DNA of 64,000 nt from Agelaius tricolor. Lineage: Eukaryota > Chordata > Aves > Passeriformes > Icteridae. Made by a program: the position numbers and the translations under genes. Location: the NCBI GenBank assembly GCA_023055355.1, contig JALJCS010000001.1, positions 69,729,381 through 69,793,380 of the forward strand, given 5' to 3'. Below the pieces are notes generated by a model that worked only from the letters and a program-made list of their open reading frames with translations, ran no database searches and was not told the origin of the DNA. Positions 49,390 to 60,372 of this stretch are shown here, in pieces (the first letter of the stretch is position 1; the number at the start of each line of letters is the position of its first letter).

Positions 49390-50215
49390 TGGCTGCGCTC
49401 ATTGGGGATTTGCGGTCTGGCAGGAGCCCGCTCGTTCCGCACCGACCTGTGGTGCCTGGAGTTCCCCACCTCGCCGCTCAAGCCATTGCTCCAGCGCTGT
49501 GGCAATCCTCAGGCAGCTCCAAAGCACTCAGAACATGACTGCCTGTGAGGGACGGAAAAGGACAATGTATTCCCTGCAGCACAGCGGGTCCCGTTGCGCC
49601 ACCCCCAGAAGGAATATCAGGGGCGAAAGTTCTGGCAGGTGGCAGAGAGCCCGGCCCTGGCAGAGGCCGCCGGGCGCTCCGGGAGCGCTGCCAGCGCCGG
49701 AGGCGGCCCGAGCCTGGGCCTGGGCACAAACAGCTCCTTCATCCAGCGGGGCGGGAGCAGGGCCCCGGAGCGCCCCGGGACAGGGTGCGGCGGCCCCCGC
49801 GCTGCCCGGGACGCCGGCTCTTCCAGGAGGGACCGGGGGCCTCCTCCTCACCAGGTATCGCCTGCTCTCCCCGCTTGGGTTGTTTCCAGACCGTACTTCT
49901 AGGTGAAGAAGTAAATACTGGATGCCGGAGCCCTTTTGCTGCCGAGGGCCGGGAAGCGCCCGCAGTAGCTGCGTGGGGAATTCCCGCGGGCAGATCCCAT
50001 CTCCCGGAGCCGGGCAGGGAGGGCTCGGCCCACACACCGAGGCGGGAGGGGTGAACCGCAGGGCTTAGCTGGGGGGGAAGGCCCGGGATCGCAGCTGCTC
50101 CCTGTGGCCCTCCTCCCCGGCCTGAGCGGCGACATGCCGGCCCTGCGGAGAGAGGATCGCAGAGAGGGTTGATTTCCTTTCCCGTTTGGGAGGAAAGCAA
50201 GAGCGTCGCTCGGTG
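49390..50215. promoter_or_regulatory. CpG island, probable DDO promoter / 5' noncoding exon
   Basis: CpG density rises from about 49390, is highest at 49590-50110 (for example GCCGCCGGGCGCTCC and GGGCGGGAGCAGGGCC) and falls off by about 50215. No recognised coding exon lies inside. It sits between the end of SLC22A16 and the first DDO coding exon, which itself has no CpG island. The acceptor just before the DDO ATG implies an upstream noncoding exon, so this island is the natural promoter candidate 4 kb away. Possible plus-strand donors include CACCAG|GTATCG (49855). Long open frames on both strands are expected from the GC content and show no known domain. Strand and gene assignment are inference. 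Confidence 0.65.
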
Positions 50216-51125
50216 TGGAGGTGCTCTTGGTGAAGGCAGCTCTTGCAGGTGGCTGATGGAGGGGTATCCCAACCATCCCTTCGGAGTTGTGTCCCATGCT
50301 TGCAAACAAACCGCCTGAAGGAGGAGCTGAGGCCTCCGGGGTCCCCTGTGACAGTGGCTCTCTGTGATCACCTGTGAGTCCTGCTTTCTGGAAGCAGTGC
50401 TGTGTGTGCAGAAAGGATGAGGGGATCCCGAGGAGCCTTTAGAGTTCTTTGTTCGGTGAGGAAAGATCATCCTCGCCTTTCTCCTGCAGCACTTCCTAAA
50501 TGTACATCTCACAGGGCAGCCCAAAGAGCAGAAAGGGGACCTGGCCAGAGTCAAAAGGCCAAAATCAGGAGCTCCTCCACAGCAAACACTCAAAAATGAA
50601 TCAGTCTTTGCCCAGAAAAAAACCCTCTCTAGGGTCATGTGAAGGGAAGTAACACCAAGGGTGCTTGTAAACTGAGGAAGTGATAAAACAAAAGTGATCA
50701 ACAAAAAAAAAGAAGGGAAAAAGTATTCCATGGCATGCACTGACAGGGACAGTGGGTACAGCTGCCCTGGTGGATGAGGAGCCTCTCCAGAAGCTCAGAA
50801 AAGCTTGAAAAGCTTTAGCCTTTACTCCCCAGTACCAGAGGCTTCACATGATTCAAAACAGTGTTTCAGCACTTATGATGAGAGTCAGTTAAAAAAAAAA
50901 CCCACACAAACTAAGCCCTTCAAATATAACAGGTTTTGGTTTTCTTTACTTACTTCCTGTTCTAAATTTTCTGGTCAACAGTTCAGCTGGGCTTTTTCCA
51001 CTGTTTATTTGGGTGTGTAAATATGCTTATTTTGGTAGGGCAGCCAGATTGCGACACCAGCTAAGAGCGTCCAGCCTGCTGTGACCGTGGGCTGCAGCTG
51101 CAGCTGGCAGTGGATGTGCACATTC

Positions 51126-51161
<36 letters not shown>

Positions 51162-54100
51162 GGGATCAGTGTATTTATCCATACCAGCCATGTTACCCCC
51201 TGCCAGAATGATGTTAGAGCTGGCACCACTATGTCTTAGTGGTAACATACAGCTATTTGAGGCAAGAAAGAATAAAGACCCCCTTGTGTCACATGAGGCT
51301 GACATTCTCTTCAGCTATGGGAGTTGGGAGGTGAAGTCACGTCACAAAGTATCTTGGTATTTTTAAAACGAATTCGTTCTGGCCTGGGAGAAGCAGGAGG
51401 GTGGCAGGGACATGAAACCCACATCAGGCAAACTGGTGTCCTTGCTGGGGAGTACAGCTCCAGGTAACTCTCTCTGGCTTCTGTCCTGTTCTTTGTACAC
51501 TATGAAGGGACAGAGAGCTAAACAATACCTGTCACCATGCACGTCCCTCCCCAAGAGCTACTGCAACTGATCTGCTTTTAAAATGCTGATTTTTGCAAAA
51601 CACTCAGGCCTGTCTGAGGGGATGGGAAGTGTCAGCCCTGCTGGGACTAAGCTGGGCTGCCACATCAGCTAAAAATAGTTTATCCTTCTCTGCCCTCCAC
51701 CCAGCAAGATGCAGGCCATGCCGCCAGGGCAGAGCCATAGGTGGGCCTTGCACTCAAAGCAGGATCAGTAGTTCTGCAAAGCCCGAGCTGTTCTCAGTCA
51801 TACAAGCTGTGTGTAGCCTCTGCTTTGCACCCATTTAGTTTTTGGCATGAAGGCTTGTGCTCCTGGACTGCAGCAGTAGGTGCAGGAAAAGTGGTGCATT
51901 GAACAGGTGCTTGTCATGGTCTTCTGAGCTGTTCTCACAGGCTCCATCACTGTCAGCAACCCCTTCCTGCCCTCACTGGATTTTGCAGCACAGGGATCAG
52001 TTGATACCAAACTGGCTCATCTGCAAAAATCCCATCTGAACTGGGTAGACTTGTGAAACCTGAATCTCCACCAAGCCACAGCTCCCCTTTCTTCCCCAGG
52101 GACAGGGAGGTCAGTCAGGAAATTCAATCTCCACCATGGTCCAAGGGCTTCAGCAAAGGAGAGTTGTGAGGGACAACTGAAAGCACATCTCTGGCAGGTG
52201 GATAATGTACCCATTGCATATGTTCCAGGGCGGCTGAAAAAGCAGGGCTATGCTTGTCCATGGACTGCTGGGAGGCTCACTGGGCACTGTGAGAGCCACA
52301 TACCATTTCCACAGCTGCCAGTTCTGAGTGAGAAGGTTTGTTCACAAAGATGTGTTTAGATACCTTTCTCAGAACTAGTTTTCCTCAGTAATTACAGAAT
52401 TATTACCCAGCCCCCCAATTTCTCGTTGCTGACATTCTTCCTTACTTTCCCACTTCCCTTCCCACAGCATTTTTCCAGACTGGGTTTCTGGGTGTCAGCC
52501 ATGCAGGCCAGCAGTTCTGGTCCAGGGTCCATTTCCCCCCCATACTGTGTCCTCTTCCTCTGCTGTGCAGGCACTTCTGTAGTCAGCTTGTAAAAGAAGA
52601 TGTGCTAATTAACAGAAAGAAACTTAAGCGTTGCCCAGAGAGGAAGGAGATGGGTTGTAACAACCCTTGGCTGTGATGCAGAAGGAATGCAGTGACAGGC
52701 AACAGTTCCTGCTGCTCTTTCCCTTCTTACATAGCAGAGACATCAAATTTTAAGTAGTAAAACCTCAGGGGTAAGTGAGAAGCTGTGTGAACAGTTATGA
52801 ACAAGGATCTCATAAATAAACCTGACCTATCATAATTCCATGTTGTCTGTCTTGCCTAAATTTACATCAAAGATGCCAAAAGCCACAGGAAGATGGTAAA
52901 TCAGCCTGTCATTGTAAATGCAGGCACTGGTTTCCAGTAAAAGTTCTCAGAGAACAATTAGTGAGGCTGGATTTCTAGTCACTGATAAGCAAGCCCCATA
53001 GGAGAAACCAGAACCATCAGGGCACACAACTGAAGGTCTGTCTCACTCAGCATCCTCTCCAAGAGTGAATATTGTAGCTATTCCAGGAAAAAATTAGTCA
53101 TAGACAGAAGGGATCCTCCCCCGACAGCCTTGGTCAGATTTTGGCAGTAACCTACTGAAGGGGTGCCTGACCCAGCAGGAGCACCCCTACTCAACCTGTT
53201 CAAAGCTGCTAAAGGATTTATCACTTCTGAAGTTGCCCAGTCTCTCTCTCCTGGGCCCATTTAGTCCTGGCTTTGGGGAGTTTGCAGGGTGCATGGAGCT
53301 GCATGGTTCAGTTCTGCTTGGTGCCTTCACCAGTGTGAGACCTGAGCTGGCCGTGGCCAGGAACACAGGCTGGCACTTCAGTGGGATGGGCAGCCAGGTG
53401 ACTGTCTGCTGAGAGCTGTGTGCCACTCCTCAGGACAGGTGCCAGCTCCAAGACTTGCCCAGGATGGGGGAAAACAGGGGGAAATAGAGACACTGCACTT
53501 CCTGGAGAAGCAATCAGCAGATGAGGAGTGGAGTGGAGCCCAGGACATAAAGCAAGTTATAAAGTAATGCAGAGAGAGGCAAAAATACAGGCCCTTGGAG
53601 CAGCAATACTGGCTGGCACCTGGGGACTGCCACGTGCTGCTGAGAGAGCATGGCAGCCATGGATGCCCATAAATCTGTCCAAGGTAGTGAGTCATGCTGG
53701 AAGTACAAGGACCAGGAATGGATTGGAGACCTCCAGTGTGATTTGATTCTGCTGCCCAGGCAGTGATAGCCCTCACTGCTGGAGATCCCAATATTCAAGT
53801 AACCTTTTGGCCTAACAAGCTTAAAAAAAGCCAATTTCTCCAGAGCTCTGTGCCTTTTGCACCTGACACAATAGAAAACGATGAGTGCCTCACTCCCTCA
53901 GATTTTATTGAGGAAACCTTCCCCAAACCAGCCCAAGCCCTAGTGGTGCATGAGCAGATCTGCTGAGGATGAGGTAGTGGCTGCTTAAAGACTTTTCAAA
54001 ACTTTTTTGTCATATCAAAAGCTGATTTTTTTAAACCTAACCACAGTCCTGGTTGTGTGCAGCAGTTAATTAGTTGAATTAGTTGTTGGGGAGGGATTAT

Positions 54101-54170
54101 GTTACATCTCATGTGGGTATTTCGTAGCCCTGGATGATAGTGATGTGTGATATGCTGTTTCCAAATGCAG
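50216..54170. other. Noncoding stretch between the CpG island and DDO exon 1
   Basis: If the island is the DDO promoter, this is its first (5' UTR) intron. Contents: an A-run near 50702-50711, a (TG)15 microsatellite at 51129-51158, and otherwise unique sequence with short overlapping open frames. No CR1 copy or coding exon was recognised. Confidence 0.6.
51129..51158. repeat. (TG)15 microsatellite
   Basis: Uninterrupted TG dinucleotides over 30 bp. Likely length-variable; no coding context. Confidence 0.97.
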
Positions 54171-54204
54171 GTAGGAACCTCTCTCCTCTCTCTGCATCCT
54201 GGAG
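54171..54204 (+). promoter_or_regulatory. DDO: Likely 5' UTR segment and acceptor before the DDO ATG
   Basis: CCAAATGCAG at 54161-54170 could be an acceptor giving a 34-nt UTR segment. Alternatively the pyrimidine-rich CCTCTCTCCTCTCTCTGCATCCTGGAG ends in AG at 54203-54204, directly against the ATG. The second has the better pyrimidine tract. Either way an upstream noncoding exon is implied. Confidence 0.5.
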
Positions 54205-54376
54205 ATGGCCTCACCCAAGGTTGCAGTGGTGGGTGCAGGAGTCATCGGCCTGTCCACAGCGCTGTGCATCACAGAGACTTGTCCCAGCTGCTCTGTGGCA
54301 GTCCTTTCAGATCAGTTCAGCCCCAACACAACAAGTGATGTGGCAGCTGGGATGCTCATCCCTCATATCTACCCAG
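54205..54376 (+). CDS. DDO: DDO coding exon 1
   Basis: Begins MASPKVAVVGAGVIGLSTAL, the beta-alpha-beta FAD-binding start, and runs through TTSDVAAGMLIPHIYP to the first base of D58. Donor TACCCAG|GTTTGT. 172 nt. Confidence 0.97.
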
Positions 54377-57300
54377 GTTTGTTTAATTCAGGGCAGCACT
54401 GCCCATGGCACCTCATGCAGCTGTGTGCAGTGGTGCATAGAGGCTCAGGAAAAAAGGTGCCCTCACCTGTGTTTTCTGTCCCATATCCTTGATACTCATT
54501 TGAATGCTTCTCTTCTTTGCATTATTCCTCTCTGCACGTTTGGTTTTGTTCACACGCAGACACACCGATCCACAGGCAGAAGCAGTGGTTCCAAGAGACC
54601 TTCACTTACCTTTTTGCCATCAGCAACTCAGCCGAGGCATCAGAGGCTGGCATTCACCTGGTCTCTGGGTAAGAACAGCCCCTGGGGCAGCCTTTGGTAC
54701 ATTTATGCTGTGTTCTGGAGCAGGTTTTTTTTTGCTAGATTCAGGGGTATTCCCTTTAAGGAATAGCTTTTATGTCTATATTCCCAAGAAACTGCATTGT
54801 AGCTGCTCACATATGATGTATTTTTAGGCAAAATTCAGGAACAGGTGTGCACAGAAAACCCACTCAATTCTGACCAGCACCAAATATCTTTTAATAACCA
54901 ATGTTTTTCACACTGTTACCTACTAGCTGTTTGCAGCAGGGATCATCTCCATAGGAATGGGACTGCAGGATCCTCCAGCTTCAGCAAATAGGTACAGGGA
55001 TTCTGCTGGGGTGTGTGTGTGTTGGGGGTGTTTTATGCTGCCTATTATGTACTGAGAAATTTGCCTCTTAGGAGTATTGAGACTGAGCACTCTGTAGCTT
55101 TATGGATACCCAAGGAATGGTGAACAGGTGTGCAAGTGGCCCCACCAGGTCCAGCCAGGTGTCTGCAGTTGTGGTGGGGACATTGTATGAGGGCATTCTG
55201 TACGTACACCATCACTGGAAGGGCTCTCTGCAGTTTATTTACCCTGGTGTGCCACCCTCACACTCAGCTGTGCTGACTTCTGCCTGTTTGCCCAGACAGA
55301 AGGTATTGCAGGAGCAGGCAGCAATTTTTCCCCATTGCTGTTAGCCTTGCCGAGTGGCACTGATGGAGAGAAAGAGGTTCTGAGCTCCTGGGCTTGTTCT
55401 AAGATTGCCATGACACATAACATGGCAGAGCAATAGCAGTGAAGTTTTCCAGATTTTTCTCTGTCTTTTTAGTTGGCAGATCTTTAAAAGCCCTCCCAAG
55501 GAAGAGTTACCTTTCTGGTCAGATATTGTGCTGGGATTTCGACCAATGTCCGAAGCAGAACTCCAGAAGTTCCCGCAGCACCGATTTGGTCAGGCCTTTA
55601 CAACCCTGAAATGTGACTGCCCACCTTACCTGCTGTGGCTGGAGAAAAGGTAGGATTTGCTGCACCCTGGGCATGCAGGGGGAAACCCTGGCAGAGGGAC
55701 TGGAGACAAGACAGGGTTTCCTTGAGAGCCTTAGATTTGAACAAAACTGGGAAAAGGCTGTTTCTCATTGCGGAACATGCAACAAGCTCTTGCTTGGGGA
55801 GAAGCACAGGAAATAAATACAGAACTTTTCTGAAATGTGGAAGGCCCTATTTATGCAATGTCCACTTTCTCCCAGTGTGTCTGTACAGTGGGGCTTGGAG
55901 TGTGAGTGACCCTGGGCATAGGGCCAAGATAGCCACAGGGGCCATGCTTGGTCAGCCAGACCTTGAAGGTACATCAGGAGCCTGCCATGTCCTGAGAAAA
56001 CATTTGGCCGCTCCACATTTTCCAAACTTCCCAAATAGTGTCCCTCTAGTGTTCCTCTGTTTTTGAAGATACCTCCAGTGCCTGTGAGAATAAGCACGTC
56101 TAGGAAGGTGTCTTATTGTGAAGATTTTGCTCTTATGAAGTAGCTGGACCAATTCTTCTCAAATTTGTTCAACAACTGGAGTAACTTCTTAATCCATTTA
56201 GACCAAAAAAACCCCAAGTGTTAAATATCATCATCTTGTAACAAATTTCTTGAAAAAGTTTGCCGGCATAAGATGGGTGATGCACTCACTCTGAGGAGTT
56301 GTGGCTTCAGAGTTCATGCCTGGATTGACATCAAAGTTAGAAAATCTGCTGATTTCCAAATTTTTAAGTTTCCCCCCAATACCTCAATTTTGGAGAACCA
56401 TAGGAGAGACGGGATGCAGATCTAAAAGGGCTTTGACATGCTGGGACATACTGAGGTAAGTATTTAATCCAAATAAGGACCTCTAAAGTGAGCAAATGGC
56501 TGTATCCGCTTGAGAGAAAGAGACAGGCTGCAAGCTGATTTGGGGTTAAGTAAAGAGATGTGTACTGACACCAAGGTACAAATTGCCAGCTCAGCTGGTT
56601 ACTTGGATGCCTTTCATCACACTGCAAAATGTGAAAAAGCATTTCTTGTTGTAGCAGCCAAACAGGCTGGGAGTTCTCCTGTGGCATCAGTGCCATGTGA
56701 GGTCTGTGCACATGATCTGTCATGTTTCATTGCCTAACTGAAGCAAATTTCTGCTGCAGGACAGCTAAGTTGTACAACCCATTTGGTATCTGCCATGTGA
56801 TTTCTGCTCCCTCCTTATTCCTGCTGTAGTCATCTTATTTCTCAAAGGATGTAGTCTAATGAGATGATCAAGCTCTTTTTTTTTTTCTCTTCTCCCTGGT
56901 GATGAGAAGTGAGAGAATATTAAACATGTAGCTAATTCTCAAACCCCTAGTGACCATTCTCCTGGCAATCCACAAGGAAAATTTTTGTTGTGCCTACCTT
57001 GCTTGGCCAAAAATAGACTTCAGGAATTTTTTCCTGCTTACTTGCCCAAATTCAGGAGTTTTCAGGAGGTTTTTTCATTGGTGTATTTTTTATGGCGTGG
57101 TGACAGAGTCCCAGTTACAACTCTTAGGAGCTTGTCCTGCAAGCTGCCCAGCCACAGCTGCTGCATGAGATCTCCCCTCTGTTCTTCACAGACAGCTTCA
57201 GTGTCCTGCTACATCAGGTTCCAGATCATCAACTATGCCCTGGATTTTTGGCTCACTCACTGCTTTGTGGGAAACCACTGCCTTCATAGTAGAGTTGATG

Positions 57301-58724
57301 ACTTTGCCAGCTGCTAGAAGGTTGCAGAGGATGGGATTTTCCACTTAGTGCATCACAGACCTGTCTCCTGACTTGCTTATGCTAAAACCCCCAGCAAAAA
57401 CCCCCTGCAATGGGATCCAGCTGACAGCATCCAGGGACTCCAATTCATACCAGTGATTTTCCACAGGGAAGGGCAGCTTTAAAATTCAGGCGAGTTCAGG
57501 GGAGGATTTGGCTTGAAATTGAACTCAAAAATTAATCTCAAGAAGAGGTGACTTCACTGAAGAACAGACATGTATGTGTAGTGCTCTGAGCTGTCCTGGA
57601 GGACTGCTGGCTGCTGCTCCAGAAGATTATGGGCACCTGAGGGTCCTGTGCCACATCTGCCCAGCCTTAGTGCAGATATTAGGGCTTGGCACATGGCATT
57701 AGATGGCTTTGTAGCTCGGGAGGTGAGTTGGGAATGAATGAGACAGCATATAACAGGCACACTAAAAGGGGTGTAGGACAATAGCTCTGCCACTAGCATG
57801 AGCAAGTTGGTAAATCTGTTGTTTCCCAGCTTGCTTGGGCTGTTAAATATTGATACTGTTACAGAAATGAATCAGACCACGAAGACCTGACTATTTGCCT
57901 AGGGTCTGATGCCAGACCCTTCTCTAAAATTGCTCAACTTGCTGTACTTTTTCCAGCCCCACCAGGCTAGATACCTCTGATCAAATCAGATAAATCACAA
58001 ACAGAACCCCCATGGCATTTTCTTTGCTTTTTGTTCTATCTATTGTTTGGTTTTGATCAGTATGTAAAGGCAAAGGCAATCTATATCATTTACTTAATGT
58101 TCATCATAATTACATATGGGTTTCTTTTCTGCCTCACTTTTGGAGTCTTTTTGCAGGTTGAAAGCAACTGGCACCCAGATGTACACCAGGAAAGTGGCAG
58201 ACTTGTGGGAGCTGCACAGAGAATATGACATCGTTGTCAACTGCACAGGCATGGGAGCCCACCAGCTGGTGGGGGACAAGCAGCTCTTCCCTGTCAGGGG
58301 ACAAGTACTCAAGGTTCGCGCTCCTTGGGTGACACAGTTCATCCGGGATGGAGATGGCTTAACTTACATCTACCCAGGAATACACAGGGTGACCCTGGGG
58401 GGAACCAGGGAAAAAGGGAGCTGGAGTCTCTCTCCTGATGCTGGCACTACGAGAGACATCTTTGACAGATGCTGCTTCCTTGAGCCCTCACTGCAGGGAG
58501 CTCAGGATATCGAGGTGAGGGTGGGCCTGAGGCCATCCAGGCAGTGTGTGAGAGTGCAGAGAGAGGTTTTGAGCCAAGGAGGAATTAAGCTCCCAGTGGT
58601 TCACAACTATGGGCATGGGGCAGGTGGCTTTTCAGTGCACAGGGGCACAGCCAAAGAAGCTGCTCACCTGGTGGAAGAGTGCATTTCTGCTCTGCGAGGC
58701 TCCTCATCGAGAGCCAAGCTTTGA
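54205..58724 (+). CDS. DDO: DDO, D-aspartate oxidase (four coding exons)
   Basis: Coding exons: 54205-54376, 54560-54668, 55473-55649 and 58157-58724. They join in frame to 341 codons plus stop, the same length as the common mammalian form. It is an FAD-dependent oxidase of the DAO family that oxidatively deaminates acidic D-amino acids (D-Asp, D-Glu, NMDA) to the 2-oxo acid, ammonia and H2O2 in peroxisomes. Visible features are the dinucleotide-binding GAGVIG at 10-15, the FAD-contacting DVAAGMLIPH at 45-54, and R216, Y223, R237 and R278 at the positions of the substrate-binding residues of mammalian DDO. The DAO signature is VVHNYGHGAGG at 300-310, and the C-terminus AKL is a canonical PTS1. 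DDO rather than D-amino-acid oxidase is favoured by closer overall resemblance and by SLC22A16 next door. The ATG has a good Kozak context (GAGATGG). No lesion was seen. Confidence 0.97.
54377..54559 (+). other. DDO: DDO intron 1 (183 bp)
   Basis: GTTTGT to CACACGCAG. Too short to hold anything beyond splice signals. Confidence 0.93.
54560..54668 (+). CDS. DDO: DDO coding exon 2
   Basis: Completes D58, then TPIHRQKQWFQETFTYLFAI and NSAEASEAGIHLVS, ending with two bases of G94. Donor TCTGG|GTAAGA. 109 nt. Confidence 0.96.
54669..55472 (+). other. DDO: DDO intron 2 (804 bp)
   Basis: GTAAGA to TCTTTTTAG. It contains a short GTGTGTGTGTGTTGGGGGTG run near 55010-55030. No other feature. Confidence 0.92.
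55473..55649 (+). CDS. DDO: DDO coding exon 3
   Basis: Completes G94 and encodes WQIFKSPPKEELPFWSDIV, LGFRPMSEAEL and FGQAFTTLKCDCPPYLLWLEK, ending with two bases of R153. Acceptor CTTTTTAG|TTGGCA; donor GAAAAG|GTAGGA. 177 nt. Confidence 0.96.
55650..58156 (+). other. DDO: DDO intron 3 (2.5 kb)
   Basis: GTAGGA to TTTTTGCAG. It holds a poly-T run at 56876-56886. Human DDO is interrupted in this same region. No skipped coding exon was seen, and none is needed because exons 3 and 4 join at KRLKATG without loss of family residues. Confidence 0.9.
58157..58724 (+). CDS. DDO: DDO coding exon 4 (terminal)
   Basis: Completes R153 and encodes 154-341 plus TGA: DLWELHREYDIVVNCTGMGA, FPVRGQVLKVRAPW, GLTYIYPGIHRVTLGGTR (with Y223 and R237), VGLRPSR (R278), the DAO signature at 300-318 and the terminal SRAKL. 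Acceptor TTTTTGCAG|GTTGAA. 568 nt. Confidence 0.97.
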
Positions 58725-59170
58725 ATCCCAGAGGCTCCTTTTCCATTTACAGCTAGTGCTGCATCTCCTAGCAGCAGCTTGGACTTCAGGTCCATTACTG
58801 TATAGAAGGGAACTAAGTCAACATCTTGTTCCAATGCAGATACTCAGTGGTATCTGTAACCACCTTGGAAAGGCATGATATGTTGATCCATGTATTAGCC
58901 CAGCTGATCACCTCCTCCATCTGCCCTGGGCATTTGTCTTAGTCTCATGTGAAGAGGACAAGATACATAAATACTCTTCACATAACAGATTGCTGCAGTA
59001 TAATTCAAATAACATCAATTAAGCATTTCTGCACCTGCATCTAAAGGGTCTCAGATGCAGTAGGCTCAGATTCAGTAAAAATAGGTTGTATCCTCTTGTA
59101 CCAAATCTAATCTAGAATTGCCCTTGTTTCTGCCACCTTGCTAATAAATTTTATCATTGTCTATAGGATT
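58725..59170 (+). other. DDO: DDO 3' UTR (probable)
   Basis: Sequence from the stop codon to just past the first canonical polyadenylation hexamer. No structure is recognised. Confidence 0.65.
59143..59148 (+). promoter_or_regulatory. DDO: Probable DDO polyadenylation signal
   Basis: AATAAA in TTGCTAATAAATTTTATC, about 420 bp after the stop codon. A second AATAAA lies at 60038-60043 and could be used for a longer form. Confidence 0.6.
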
Positions 59171-59194
59171 TAAAAAGAATAGAAAACCCCATGC

Positions 59195-59229
59195 AGTGCT
59201 GCATTACAGTGCTGCATTACAGTGCTGCA
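59195..59229. repeat. 13-bp tandem repeat, 2.7 copies
   Basis: AGTGCTGCATTAC occurs twice perfectly and is followed by AGTGCTGCA. Confidence 0.93.
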
Positions 59230-60350
59230 GGTCAGCTCTTATAGAAAGCAGTTTTAGGTCACTGTCACACACAGTGACCAGGCAAGTGTGATTTTAAGAG
59301 CAGGTCTGTAATACCCATCACTGCATTTGCTCATATTGCACCTCAGGGAACTTAATGTTTCTGCTAATATTGCCCCACATGAGCTACAGTTTTGTGTGTC
59401 TTTTCTCATGCTAGTTTGCAAATCTGTTTTTTCCCTTCAAGGCCCTCAGATTTTGCTCTTAGACACCAATGATTTCCCCCCAGGCCCTCCCCTCCTCCCC
59501 CACACAACAACATTGATATGGCCTTTGTTCTTCTGAAGAGGATTTTTCAGAGTGGGCTGGGGAATGCAGCATCCCTTTTCTACTTCACAACAACACTGAC
59601 TGCTTTCCTTGCAACAGCTGATAGGAATAAATTGGAGACAAACCAACAAGGATTCTAACACCACCATCAGTTTTATAGAAGAGCCATTTAAGACTAGATA
59701 AACACTCTAAGGAAAAATTTGTCTGTAACTGGACATGAGCAAGTTCCTCTGCTGTAAGAAAGCCGAGTCCTCTGCTCACTCCATGGCAGAGGCTCTGTTG
59801 GGCTTTACACTCTCCTCAGCAATTTAAACCCTCTGATGTGTCTGAAGATAATCACTCCCCAAAACTGGATCTTACCATCAAAGTACAGGTCTGACTCTTA
59901 GTGATTAAATGACTCATTACATCTTTAATGGCTCACTTGAGAGTGTTGCCATCCATTTTTGTCTAGCTTTTTTGTCCACAGAATTACAAAACCATTCAAA
60001 GTCCTTCAATAATTCCAGTGATTAAAATTAACTGAAAAATAAAGTTCTAATAGTGGAGCAAAGGTCACTTCTGTAGTGTTTTCTTTCATAAGCAAGGGAT
60101 TTTCTTTCATTTGGGATGGCCTGACAGGGCCAAGAAAGGCCACGTTCAGCTACCAACTCCTGCTGTTCTCGGGGGGGATGGGGACAGTTATCATTTGCAA
60201 GGGACAGCTGTCAGAAGAAACATCACCAAATTAAATTATGGGTCAATAAGTGCCTGGGACGAGCCTAAGCCAGCCCTGCCTTCAGCAGGGCAGAAGAAGA
60301 ATGAAAAAGAGAATCCTCATTTTCTCAGCTCTGAAAGCTAATTTTGCACT

Positions 60351-60372
60351 CCCCCCTTTGCCCCCCCCCCCC
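60351..60372. repeat. Poly-C tract
   Basis: C6, TTTG, then an uninterrupted run of 12 C (60361-60372). A G-run on the minus strand; prone to sequencing and replication slippage. Confidence 0.95.

Noticed and set aside
49739..50740. 333-codon minus-strand open frame over the second CpG island
   Set aside because: High GC suppresses stop codons; overlapping long frames occur on both strands here (for example 49370-49906 and 49545-50054 on +). Composition is Pro/Arg/Ser low-complexity with no domain and no splice context.
54134..54766. 210-codon plus-strand frame over the DDO start
   Set aside because: It is a shifted frame of DDO exons 1-2 and introns 1-2. The true DDO frame in exon 1 begins at 54205 with the FAD-binding motif.
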